A stretch of 64,000 nucleotides of DNA from Hyaloperonospora brassicae (lineage: Eukaryota; Oomycota; Peronosporomycetes; Peronosporales; Peronosporaceae). The stretch is taken from the NCBI GenBank assembly GCA_947650285.1, contig CANTFL010000361.1, positions 1 through 64,000 on the forward strand. The letters run 5' to 3'. This document shows positions 50,421 to 61,241 of this stretch, one piece after another; positions within the stretch are counted from its first letter, which is position 1, and each line of letters starts with the position of its first letter. The position numbers and the translations under genes were made by a program. Below the pieces are notes generated by a model, which was given only the letters and a program-made list of their open reading frames with translations, was not told the DNA's origin and did not search any database.

Positions 50421-51794
50421 GTGTGTTGCATCTCATTGTGTGGCTCACTCCTAAAAAACTAGTATTAAGTTGATGCGCGTTCTGCATTTAGCAATTCACG
50501 AACCGCTTCATCACATATAGGCTGCGGAAAATCAAATTTACGAATATTATATTTACCACTCGGCAACGTATCCGTAATTATCAAAGGTATAAAAATCTAT
50601 TGCTGTCTGTAAATTTTGCGAGGTAATATTAGTTCGATCGGTTTCGACGCGACCGCACCCGTGTGATTCGACATATAAGTCTTACATCTTCGGAGCTATA
50701 GCATGCATTTTGGATTGACTAGTGAATATATGATAGTATATATTCTGTCCCATGTCCTCTTATTGGTGTCTTAACTGGATGCATCCGTCCTAATTTAGTC
50801 ATCTTCGTGTAATACGCAGTTTGTACGGCCGCCACCATCACATCAGGCGTTATGGGGTTCTATTCGATCGTGAATTCGTGATTTATCACTTAGCTGAGCG
50901 ACATACTCTGTACCATGATAAATCGCCTAATATTCCTTCTCTATCTGCTGACGGATGTTTTACCCATTTGCTATGATATTCAATCGAAATATTAGCGCTC
51001 AACTCAAGTGCATGTATATTGAAAAAATCGGAATCAGTATGCGAAATCAATCCCTTTGAATTTTAAGTCCTGCGCGGATCACTTTCTGTCGATATTACTC
51101 GCTCATGATCTGGACATGAAAACCACTGGCGCATCTTTTTTTCTCTTGCAAGGTTAACGAATATCTTTTGCACGTCCGAAGTCGTACCGGGCGCTTTTAT
51201 TGGGTAGCGCAACGACTAATAATCGTCAGCTATATAATTCTAGGACTGGACATCTTGATTGCAGCGTCTTAAACTCCTTGCGATAAAATTAACCGTTTTG
51301 GACTTAACCTATGTGATCTCTGGATTAAATTTCGCCATACGGCTTTTCGCTTTCTTCACATTTCTTATATAAGCATAGCGACTTCATTTACACTCGCGAT
51401 GCTTTTATATTTCTTCTTTTACTTTTTGGTTTAATTAGTCATTACTGAGATATATATTTCACGTATAGTTCAAATTATTAACAACGCAGATCAAACTTTG
51501 CAGCGCAACTCACGGGATTCCCCAAAGGGCCTGAGCATAGTATGTAGAGCCATTTTTAGTCCGGGTGGTTGGTTTATCTTTTTATTTATCGTTCATTAAC
51601 AACCCTTCTATGAGTCAAATATATTATGATTTTTATTCAATGCGTCCGCGGTAATCCCTCAATTTGACACTTTCATTCCAGGTTGAATATTTGCCTCGAC
51701 ATTTTCTGTAATCAATCGTACGTAAAATTTCGAATGAACATACAAAATTAAGCACGCCGACTGTGTAAATAAATATTCTTTTAAACATCTGATG
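50421..51794. other. AT-rich sequence, no gene recognised
   Basis: No open frame longer than about 60 codons and no recognisable repeat. Confidence 0.55.
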
Positions 51795-52110
51795 TAATCT
51801 CGACTCTCCACTGGCTCCCAGATAGTCGACTATCTGACGGGTTCACCGTTTTCAAATTATATAATATCCCTACCTTGAGCAACCGTCGGTATGACGGGAT
51901 GAAATAGTTTTGGGAAACCAGAGATGACCTTAGATTACCCGTATTCTATATAAGGAGAACGTGCGAAATTCTTCAGACGAGATACCTACTCATAGAATCT
52001 ACATAAACCTTATATCTTCCGTAAGATCCACTGCATCGACTCTATGGTACTTCATTGCTTACCTTCCCACCACTTTGGCCGTCGCAGGATCTTTGATCAT
52101 ATACTTTAAC
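51795..52110. repeat. Interspersed repeat R, diverged fragment R5
   Basis: It begins CGACTCTCCACTGGCTCCCAGA, as in R1 and R2, and keeps a weak 'CACTTTGGCCGTCGCAGGATC' block near 52070. The middle is strongly diverged and AT-shifted. Confidence 0.5.
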
Positions 52111-53299
52111 GGTGACCTGCGTTTGTTCACCAGTTAAAGTGTATCTGAGAGCCTTTGCGCCTGAACAAATTTTTTTAGGGGGTCGTATTTTACAGCACGA
52201 CGCCATATTATGACGTTTAGGGTGGGCTAAATTATAACTCTCGAAAGAAGAACGCGGCGTGTGCACTTTGCATTAATCAATTCATCGTAATTTTAATCAA
52301 TTATGCATAGTCGTAGTTTTGACACCTGATAATCTTCTCAATAACGGAACCACGACTATTACTATCTATACCTTTCAGATGGATGCCATGTATAGCTCAT
52401 CCACTACAGTCATGCCCTTTAGTACGTGGCTATATCGGCCAAATGAGCAACGGGATTGCGAGATGATCTCAAATTCAACCGGCGTTCGGGATCGCAATCC
52501 CAGTGTGTGTTTCACCTAAATGTCGTGATACAAATAATTTATCCCACGATCCTTCTTTGTAATCAGTAGTGCTCCTACGAAAATCGATCGACTACCGTTA
52601 CGCTGCTGCCCCGCGTATTCTTTTCATGCATCCATCATTAATACCTTCCACATCTTCATCGCTAATCTCTATCAAATGTTAGATTCCGTGGCCGCAATAC
52701 TTTCCACCCAAATCTTATGTATATCGTCTTCGATGATCGCGATCCCTAACGTCTGCCGCAATAAAGATTTGTATATTGCTTGCTTTGGGGGAGATTTTAC
52801 GATATCTTACCTTCGACTTCGTAATATCATAGCTTGTCTTAAAATCGGATTGTCATTCTCTTTCTATCACGGCAGTAGAGTCGTTATCATCCGACACGAT
52901 ACCTTTGTCCCAGCTCGTCAGCACCTATTATATTATTTTCACACTAATCTGGACACGATATTAATATGTGCCAAACTAAATTAGCATCACTTTAATGTAC
53001 CATAACATTGTTACAGTTATTTCACACGCGTTGTCTAAGCTTTATATTTTCTTGCATGGTACCTACTTTATACCCTCATGCCCTTAATTTCGGATTTCTG
53101 TGTCGGATGCAGTGATTTAAAAACTTGAAATTGGTTAAATTACTTATAGGCGCACCAACACATTTATGTGGCCAATACGAGTCAGCGATTAGTCCATCTA
53201 CGTCGAGATTAACGGTCATCGATTTGCACTACATTATTTATGAGGGAACCGTTATTTATCACTCACCTTTTCGTTGATCAGCACCAATCCTATATATTA
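52111..53299. other. AT-rich sequence, no gene recognised
   Basis: It contains a few open frames of 66-102 codons (for example 52676-52984 plus) without motifs. I do not support any as a gene. Confidence 0.5.
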
Positions 53300-53960
53300 C
53301 CCTGATGTATATATATATCTGTATTTCCATGTTTTTGATTGCGCTTCGGGAAGATTATGGCGCCAAACATGAGCGAGTCGCAGTGAGGCGAGTCGTTCGT
53401 GTCGGACAGATGACCGATCTCACCGAACGTTGGCATGCCATTAACGAGGGTTTACCTGACCAGTCTTTATTCGCACAAACTATGCAATCAATTGAACTAT
53501 TGGTTAGAAGACGCACAGAAGGCGAGCTATGCAATTGTTTTGCAATGTACAAAATCAGCCATGCACTTGTACCCAACAGTGCATGAACTCCAGCTGACAC
53601 GAAAATGAGGAAACCGATCGTCTCGTTGATATGAAGCTTGTTACTTGCCACGTTTTGCGCACCCATCTGAATCAATAAGATCATCAATATGAGTTAGATC
53701 CATCACTGTATAAGAAAGTGAAAAAGTACTCAACAAGAACCTTGTTGATGCTATCTTGAACGACTAAGCAGATAATTTCATATTTACAATGTTTGTGGCG
53801 CGAGCGACGAAGCTTGTAGTGCGCAGTAAGCCATCCTCGTTGATGCCGGTGGTCACTGCCGTCATGTATATATGCTCAGACCAGTCGCTTGACTGCATTG
53901 TGCACAATGAAGAGGAGTAGTGGGCGTCAATTCTGGGGTCATTCTCCATTTGTATCAAAA
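53300..53960. other. Less AT-rich patch with overlapping open frames on both strands
   Basis: Plus frame 53305-53586 (93 codons) is polar and helical ('MTDLTERWHAINEGLPDQ'). The overlapping minus frame 53355-53687 (110 codons) has a hydrophobic stretch ('IGFLIFVSAGVHALLG'). A second minus frame follows upstream (53764-53958). Base composition differs from the AT-rich surroundings, suggesting a relic of a gene or element. I cannot tell which strand was coding. Confidence 0.3.
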
Positions 53961-54719
53961 CGAAGTCAATTTTAGTGATCAGCGGATGCAGAAGGAAAGC
54001 TCAGTCTGGCTCTTGTCAGACGCCACGTCGAGCCACTACCATCATCAAATCATACACTAGTCTGATTAGTCATTTAAACAGTTATAATGAAGATTAATGT
54101 ACCTCTTGATAGATTTTTGAGGCTGGCTTAAGGTCAATTACAAATAAAGTTGTGTTGGATGCTTTTGTCACAGTGCCCATGCAGGATAATCGCTACAAGC
54201 TCAACCTGTTCCAGAAGCGTTCGTATATAAGCTTCATTTGACAGAGTAATATCTCGGTCAAATGAAGTAGCTGAATAATAAATTACCACATGTCGCCGAC
54301 TTAAAGACATCCATAGATTTCTCGGATTTGGTATTTTTATCATTTATAAATGAAATTGTAAATTACTTCCGAGAACATAAATAATCTCGATCCTACCAAA
54401 TATAAGACTATTATAAATTAAATTACTGTAATAGGTTGAGGTGGGTGCTGGTTAACAAAAAGGTGAGTGATATATAAAGATTCCCATTTCAAATTACTGT
54501 GCTAATTTTATGTCTAAAAATCTTGCAGTGAATCTCACAGGCATTCAGCCTGATTGCAGCTATATCGATTAAGCAACGTTGGGCAAATTTACGCCAATGC
54601 ACAAGCTAAAGTTTATGCACTTTTAAATGTCGCAGAAAATTTTACGAGAAGCGAAGAAAAACGGCGCTTTTGGGTGAAACCTATAGATTCATCTTGAATC
54701 GTCAAGATTGACAATCTTC
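53961..54719. other. AT-rich sequence up to the E2 truncation point, no gene
   Basis: No open frame of note; similarity to E1 begins abruptly at about 54720. Confidence 0.6.
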
Positions 54720-55650
54720 CATAGCCCGGCTATGGACAGATAGACGGGCGTGGAAGCTCACACAACTTACGTTCGTCATTTTCTTCAACTTATGCGCAAG
54801 CATCATTTGTACGCCAACCTCAAGAAGTGCATATTCGCGGCTAGCGAGATACCACTTCTTGGGTGAATCGTGACAAGCACGACATACTCCCCGATCCTGA
54901 AAAGACCAAGCTCATCACCGACTGGCCCGTGCCAGTCGATGTCAAAGGACTTCGTAAGTTCCTTAATCTAGCGGCGTACTTGCACAAGTACTCGCGCAAC
55001 TATGCCGAAATGACTGTGCATCTTTCTTGCTTACTCAAGAAAAATGTGAAGTGGTCATGGAACACTGAGTGCCAGCGCTCCTTTGAAGGAATCAAGCAGA
55101 GCTTGATGCATTCGCCCATACTAGTCGATTGCAGATCAGAACAGACCATTTCATGTGGTCTGTGACGCCAGCGATTTTGCGGTCGGCTGTGCGCTGATGC
55201 AATTTGACACAGATGGCGCGGAGCGTGTTATCTGTTATCAATCTCGTCAGCTGCAAGCAGCTGAGCGTAATCATCTAGTGCATGATAAGGAACGCATTTC
55301 CATGAAATATGCACTGGCTAAGTTTCGCGTCTATCTCTTGGTAGATAGACCGTTCATCGTCTCTACGGACCATGCGTCACTACGCACGGCCGTAAACAGC
55401 CCACACCTCTCGCAGCGCACGGCAAGGTGGCTGTCTTTCTTTGCGGAGTACAACTTCTCCGTGGAGTATAAGCCAGGACGACTCAATGTCGTCGCTAATG
55501 CGCTTTCGCACCGACCCTATTTCGAGCCGGACGCGCAATCCACCAGTGAGAATGATCCCACTGTATTAACACTTACAGTCAGTGTTCCGTCGTCAACGTT
55601 ACTTGACGATGTGCGGAAAGCCTACGCAGAAGATAATGATCTTATGCTAT
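54720..55650 (+). pseudogene. RT end and RNase H of E2
   Basis: 54720-54865 encodes the RT segment after motif C, in shifted frames. The frame breaks at 'cttgggtgaatcgtgac' exactly as in E1. 54863-55165 is the RT thumb ('LITDWPVPVDVKGLRKF', 'LLKKNVKWSW') and 55155 onward is RNase H: 'VVCDASDFAVGCALM', 'HDKERISMKYAL' and 'STDHASLRTA' supply the first three acidic residues. The fourth, expected as Asp before 'ALSHRP', is Asn (AAT) as in E1. Confidence 0.9.
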
Positions 55651-57185
55651 TGATGGATCATCTGGTGAATCCAACCCGTAAATCTTTGAAATATTTACCG
55701 GCTTTGTACCCATCCTCGTCGGATCGTTGTACAACACGCAACGGGTTGCTGTACCATAAAGCCATCGCAGGCGACACGCCTCGTGTCCTCGTTCCGCTCA
55801 TATCAACTTGCGCTTGCGCATCATGTATGAGTGTCACGGTGCGACATCTGGTGGCCATCGTGGTAGGAAAAGAACTACCTCACGGTAACTCGTGACTTTT
55901 ACTGGCTCCGCCAGTATCAGTTTACCCGCAAGTACGTACGTGCTTGCGAGGTTTGCCAGCGGGTGAAGCCCATTCCTTCATCCCGTGCACATTTACAGCC
56001 TCCTTTGGTCCCGGCAGAGTACTGGCAGTCCGTTTCAATGGATTTCGGCTTCGGTTTCTACGAAGACGCTCGCAAGAATAATGGTATTCTTGTCTTTGTG
56101 GATCGTTTCAGCAAGATGGTCCATCTTGCTGCTGTACCCGAGTCGATCACAGCACATAGGTGTGCTCGTGTCTTTATCTACACAATATTTCGACTTCACG
56201 GGCTACCCCGTGAACTCGTATCCGATCGTGACCCTCGGTTCACGGCGGAGTTTTGGCAATCCGTTTTCTGTTCACTCAAACACGGTCAAAGATGTCGACA
56301 TCTGACCATCCAGAAACAGATGGTCAGTCGGAACGTGCTAATCGTGTCCTCGAAGAGATCCTCCCAGGTTACGTCCACTCGTTTTCATGTTGGAGCGAAT
56401 TCCTACCCATGGTGGATTTGACCATCAATAATTCGGTGCATGGTTCAACGCAACACACATCGTTCTTCGTGAATAGCTTACGCCATCCACATCTGCCCTC
56501 CAAATTAGAGTGTGATTCTTGAATAAGGGGGAGGGAGTCGCTCGAGCAAAAACGTTCTGGCTCTTGATCATCACGTGTCGACGCTAACGTCGTCACGTAT
56601 GATGCCGATGTCGATCGGGTCGACAGCGATGAAGAAGATCATTTCAATAATAGCGATAACGCTATTATTGACTCGGATGAGGATGACGATGCTGGTATTT
56701 TCAGCATCGCCAACGACTATTCCAGCGAGGGTGGTGTCGTCCTTGCCTCTTTCTGTTAATCAGCGATAGTGGTGTCATCCTCGCTAGGATTAACAGAAAG
56801 AGGAAAGCACTCTTTCTGTAGTTCGCACAAGTCGAACTGAACAAACAATGTCTCATCCGATAAAGAAATATGCTGGCTTGAGAAACAGTGTTCCATTTCG
56901 TGCAAGCCTCCATCGCACGCGGTGGACCGTCAGAAACGGAACGCTGACAAGAATGGAAGATCAAATGTACTTTCATTTGTCGAAGGCGACTTAGTCTTAC
57001 TACCTACGGCAAACTTACCTAGACACGCAGTGACTAACGTGGGCAGCAGTAAACTACTGCCCAAGTATATAGGTCCCTTTCGTGTGCTGCGCCGATAAGG
57101 CAACGCATACACGATTGAGCTGCCACGTAGGATGCGCACGCATCCTACGTTTTACGTGGGGCGTCTCCGCCCGTACATTCAGTAG
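55650..57185 (+). pseudogene. Integrase of E2, frameshifted
   Basis: The zinc-binding region (55800-55950) is frameshifted, but 'YVRACEVCQRVK' remains. The core from 55963 has 'WQSVSMDFGFGFYEDARKNN' (first catalytic Asp) and 'LPRELVSDRDPRFTAEFW' (second Asp). A one-base shift near 56285 leads into 'DHPETDGQSERANRVLEE' (catalytic Glu) and 'FLPMVDLTINNSVHGST'. The GPY-type tail 'LLPKYIGPFRVLRR' and 'RMRTHPTFYVGRLRPYIQ' lies at 57050-57183, and a TAG follows. All three DDE residues are present, but not in one frame. Confidence 0.9.
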
Positions 57186-57275
57186 GAGCCCTCTTCCGAC
57201 GATAAATATAGCCCCACGTTCATGAATATCCATCAGATTCTTGCGCTCGAGCTCCAGGCGATCAGTCTAGAAGTA

Positions 57276-57950
57276 TCAAAAAGAGACCTCTCCACTCAAC
57301 TGAGAGATCTCCCTGCGAGCTGTAGCCAGCTCACCAACGAGGGAACGGACATCCAGATCGTTCCGAAGCTGTGCTAAGGCGTAATCAGCACGATCCTTCG
57401 CACGCTCGGTCTCGCGCTGCTTGCGGTGCTTCCGCACAGAATTGTTCAGAGCATAGCGTCGGTCCCTCTCGTGCTCCAAATACTCGCGCAATTCAGCGAT
57501 TGCGCGATCCATCTCGTGCGGGTCAAGCTGGTGAGCCGAAAGACTTAGAGGATGTTTTTACTCCTTCTCCACATCCTTTGATTGACCCCCACGGTGGCCA
57601 GCGCTTCCTTGTGGAGCGTATCTTGAACGTCCGTGACGATTCAGGATCAAAGAAGAGTTACCTCGTCCAGTGGCGGGGGTATCCACCTTCTTGGTACAGC
57701 TGGGAGCCCCGATCTTAGCTGATGTTGGATGTGCCCGGTCTCGTCGAGAACTGCGACAAGAAACACCATTTGATGGAGGGCCATCGTCGAACGAACGCCC
57801 GGCGCGTTCGTAAAGGGATTGGAAAGTCTCAATCCATTTGTACATCTCAGCCAAGATGCGCGCCCTTCGATAGGTCTGATTAAGGTGTAACGTCTCCTTA
57901 GGGGCGCGAACTGAGTTGTCTACACAATTTAGGCATTTCTCTCCCTACGA
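57276..57950 (-). CDS. Antisense coiled-coil-type ORF of E2 (one in-frame TAA)
   Basis: Read opposite to pol, the frame is open from about 57950 to 57276 except TAA at 57558-57560. The first segment ('NSVRAPKETLHLN', 'RARILAEM', 'FQSLYER') lies beyond the chromodomain. The second, from an ATG at 57512, is a charged helix with heptad-like Leu/Val (LREYLEHERDRRYAL, 'DYALAQLRNDL', 'VGELATARREI'). E1 carries the same protein on its antisense strand at 21905-22867. Conserved residues there use different codons, whereas the overlapping sense peptides are almost unrelated. Length and charge fit a coiled-coil DNA- or RNA-associated protein, but no family was recognised. Expression would have to start from the 3' LTR or internally; no promoter was identified. 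Confidence 0.55.
57371..57718 (+). pseudogene. Pol C-terminal linker and chromodomain of E2
   Basis: The open sense frame begins in an Arg/Ser/Ala-rich linker, overlapped by the antisense ORF. It ends in a chromodomain: 'GGQRFLVERILNVRDD' then 'KKSYLVQWRGYPPSWYSWEP', with the aromatic residues expected of the methyl-lysine-binding cage region. A TAG follows at 57718. Upstream the frame is separated from integrase by a TAG at 57185 and a shift. The domain itself is intact and could be used to annotate the family. Confidence 0.85.
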
Positions 57951-58219
57951 GAGGCAAGGCAGACCTGCCTCTCGAAATAATCGGTGTAATTTATACCGAG
58001 CACCGGTTGGCGACTTCTGTTAAAAATTATTGTAAGCTGCAATAGGTTTGTTCAACAAGCGTCACGGCAAAAATTTCCAATGTTGCGGATAAAGATTTCC
58101 ACGCCTGCAACAACAAAAATTCGTCTTGGTTGCGGTTGCCGTGGGGCCATCAATGTCTAAAAACAAAATCGATGTAAAAATTATGTTCAATTCGATATTC
58201 ATTCGCACTGACATCAAGA

Positions 58220-58790
58220 TCATGGAGTCTTACATAATCGAAGAGTGGGATCAGATGACTTCCGGTAGTATAACCATACCACTGTTTTAGATTGCGTTGA
58301 GAAGTCATTCATGATCATCTCAGGAGCAGTTCGTAACATGCTCCTCTTGCGCAGTGCATACATAAATAAGGACGCTGCGATCTCCGCAATCGCTGGGATT
58401 GCTACGGCTACGATGACTCCGTGAAAAGTCATCGATATCGTCACTATGAATACCGTACCCGAATAGATCAACTCTATATCGGGGTCGACGTCCATGGGAC
58501 TACTACCCGCAGCCAAAGCTGCGGATGAAAAAGTTTCACGTGGATAAACGCGTGCACCTGCAACATTGGGTGTTGCAGGCTGCTTATCAACAGTGGTAAA
58601 CGATGAGACGCCTGCTGCCGAGTCTTAGGTGACTTGCTCTCCGGCTGAACGCAGCCGTGCAGCCGCTTCAGTGGTGGCCTTGTTTGCGCAACGCATGGAA
58701 GAACTCGTCATGCGCTGAAAAGCTGAAATAAGTTGTTCAGGACCAACAAGTGCTTCCCTTTCCCACAGAGCGACCAAACGGTGGTCACTC
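58220..58790 (-). CDS. Antisense open frame with two membrane segments near the 3' LTR of E2
   Basis: Opposite to pol and starting about 60 bases from the LTR, a frame is open to 58220 except for one TAA near 58624. It begins 'ALWEREALVGPEQLISAF', continues Ala/Ser-rich ('ATTEAAARLRSAGEQV'), then has 'SSPMDVDPDIELI'. Two hydrophobic stretches follow ('GTVFIVTISMTFHGVIVAVA' and 'IPAIAEIAASLFMYAL') and a basic 'RKRS'. E1 has partial matches at 21099-21260. It lies in a different frame from the coiled-coil ORF downstream, so the two may be exons of one antisense gene or separate genes. No ATG starts it near the LTR; the first useful ATG would be internal. Confidence 0.4.
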
Positions 58791-58830
58791 TGTCACCAAC
58801 CAATTTAAATCACTCACTGTAGTGACTGAT

Positions 58831-58845
58831 GATTAAGGGGGTTGA
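58831..58845 (+). promoter_or_regulatory. Polypurine tract of E2
   Basis: GATTAAGGGGGTTGA directly precedes the TG of the 3' LTR, the position and composition expected for plus-strand priming. Confidence 0.8.
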
Positions 58846-59140
58846 TGTAACGGGGTGAGCCCTTTCCAGTAAAGTTGATGCGAATGTATCAATTTTTACA
58901 TATTATCTAATTCGATAATATTTAATCAACCTTACTCGAGAAGAGGTATTGTTGACGGAATATTACCCCCGATAGTATTATTCTTGGGTGCTCCACTGAA
59001 CGGTTGATGTACATGGTACATCAACTAAATGAAGCCACCAATCGCTGCTGGACGCGCACAAAGGGTGGTATGCAAAAATCCGCATAGGAGATTGTAGTTT
59101 AATATAATTAGAGCAAGATAAAGATGATTTATCAAAGAAG

Positions 59141-60325
59141 GGAGAATAAAAACGCCCCATTTAATTACGAAAATTAATAAATTCCTAGATGATTGAAAAA
59201 TCAAAAAGGGAAAATGGAAAATGCCCCAACTGATCACGAAAATAAAAATGTGCCCCACGTCCTAGTATACTGAAGATAATGTCATGATGCAGCTACATTT
59301 CAATTAAACTTAAGCGCAGCACATCGATACAAGTTCTGATTATGGTTTGATGGTCCTCAACTCAATTTGTATGAGCACAATGCAACCTACTCTAACCCCT
59401 CACAGTAGGTGCTGTCAAATCAGAGTGCAAGTTGCTTAAATCCCATCGTTATATTACATTGTATCATTAGACTTTGACGCAGCTAGGTGGGAGCAGCACC
59501 ATACTCGTATATTTCTAGCTACACACACACGCACACGTACACTGTCCGTCATTGAGCACCAGCACGTACGTGTTGCGAGCGTTCGTGCACGCGACCCCGC
59601 CCACTGCAACGACTGCATCTCGTGCCTTTACCTTTGCCACACGCGACTGCATCGTCATCTGCAGCTTCTCCGGATGCTGCATCTACAACTCGAGCTCCGA
59701 CTGCTACTCGGAGACCAATTGACGACTCAAACTCCACCGGCGTCGGAACGGACTCGGCGAGCGTCGACGTCGACCGCTGCGGAAAGGCGACGGGCCACGT
59801 CGACGCATAAACGCCAGTGAGCGCGGAAATGAGATCCTACAAGTAGAACAACATTAATAGCAACCGCAGCTCCTACTACAAAAACAGCAGCAGCATCATC
59901 AACAGTAGTAGCATCATCAACAGGGCAACAACAACAGAATTCGCAGCACCTACAACAACAACGGCAGAAATATCAGTATCAATATCAATAATAGCAACTG
60001 AAACAACAATAACTAAAGCATTAACCATCGATATCAAAATCATTAGCCCTACTGAATGTGTTTACGGCCGCGACCGATGATACGAAGACGCCGTTACGTC
60101 CTCATATCACACGTCTATGCCTGAAACTGGTGGCCGCAATCGCAGTACGCCCGCGGATGAACCCTCTCCGCGGCTTCTTAAACAGGGCGGGGGTCGGTCA
60201 CGGCCGTAAATGGGAAAACGAAAAAGATTAAGAACGTGTGGTTTTATGTTTGACACATTAACTTGAGTTTATTAGGACGTGGGGCATTTTAGAATTCGTA
60301 ATTAAATGAATCTTTTTTATTTTCC
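59141..60325. mobile_element. Inverted-repeat element nested in the E2 LTR (about 1.19 kb)
   Basis: The left end reads GGAGAATAAAAACGCCCCAT, with TTTAATTACGAA further in. The right end in reverse complement reads GGAAAATAAAAAAGATTCAT with the same TTTAATTACGAA. A second inverted pair, GCCCCACGTCCTA followed by similar sequence, lies at about 59250 and 60275. Candidate duplicated flanks TCAAAGAA / TTAAAGAA are imperfect. No transposase is encoded, so it would be a non-autonomous DNA transposon. It carries a CA-rich stretch at 59521-59542 and CAA/CAG/CAT-rich sequence at 59875-60000. Confidence 0.65.
59875..60000. repeat. Imperfect trinucleotide-rich stretch (CAA/CAG/CAT)
   Basis: Interrupted runs such as CAGCAGCAGCATCATCAACA and CAACAACAACAG make up this segment of the nested element. 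Confidence 0.8.
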
Positions 60326-60505
60326 AATTAAAGAAACATAGTTATATAAAAAACAGTTATACGTTTCCCTAAATAAACCTTCTGAGTTCTGTTTACTTCC
60401 TAGCGCTTCCTCGTGCCACGTAAACGTGACGTCGGGAATGCACATCCTCGTGTTCAGTTGACACAAGGTCTTACCAGTCATCTGGTAAGGGCGTGCCCCG
60501 TTACA

Positions 60506-61241
60506 AGCCTGGTCTGAGCTGTATTTTCGGCGAGTCAACACGTCATCTTTCGCACCGTACTTATCCAGAAAATGCTACTATAAGTACTTAAGTAGGGCAC
60601 AAGACGTGTAGATCATCGGGGCTTGATTAGCTTCCGTAACAAGTCGAAATGCTAGAGTGAAAAGACGAAGATGATATGTGCCCGACATATTTAATCACTA
60701 GCGCAGCTTAAATCAGAAGCAGAGCTTTTTGTCAACATGAGCACAAGTAATCATCGAGTGCAGTCAAAAGATCATTTGTTAAAGGCATGGTATACTTCGT
60801 GTCGCCGTTCTATGCATTTCATTCGATTATTCGTTACACATCAGAAGTGGAGCGCCATTTTATATCGGTTCTATTGCAGTTCCTGATGTTTATGATAGCT
60901 GCGAACAAAAACGTTATCATTTATTTTTACTAGTTTCTAGCGCAGCTCGTGCAATTTTGCTGAGATACGCAGTGGAAAATTCCGAGCTAGATTATTCATA
61001 GGTCTATGCTTCTGGACGTCGGAATCGAACACCGTAAGCCAGGAGTCGGAGTACGTTTCGCTAGATACTATCATTTGTATGTGCTATATCAATAGCGCAG
61101 CTACATGATTTTGCACTGGTGAATTGACGTCTAATCCTATGCTATCAAGTTCTCGAGTTCAGTAATATTGGATACGACATGAACGCTAGTTTATGTGCAT
61201 TTGCTAAATTGAAGGTGTAGCTGGCAGACGTAGAGCGGTTT
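60506..61241. other. Spacer between two oppositely oriented LTRs, no gene
   Basis: No gene is seen. AGCGCAGCT-containing motifs recur at about 60700, 60939 and 61094, hinting at an old, strongly diverged tandem repeat. Confidence 0.55.

Larger units (their letters stand above)
54720..60505 (+). mobile_element. Ty3/gypsy copy E2, 5'-truncated, with 3' LTR
   Basis: Similarity to E1 starts inside the RT domain (matching E1 near 25105). It then runs through RNase H, integrase, chromodomain, a 1.1-kb region with antisense open frames, the polypurine tract and a 3' LTR. 5' LTR, gag, protease and most of RT are missing, so the copy was truncated on insertion or later. The LTR is split by a nested inverted-repeat element. 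Confidence 0.92.
58846..60505 (+). repeat. 3' LTR of E2, split by a nested element
   Basis: It starts TGTAACGGGGTGAG and ends GTGCCCCGTTACA. Removing 59141-60325 leaves about 475 bp that align with the lone LTR at 61242-61708 (467 bp). The U3 tip lacks the second half of the short hairpin present in the lone LTR. Confidence 0.88.

Noticed and set aside
53344..53370. 'IALREDYGA' resembling a motif near the end of oomycete gypsy gag
   Set aside because: Nine residues without matching flanks; the rest of the frame does not look like gag.
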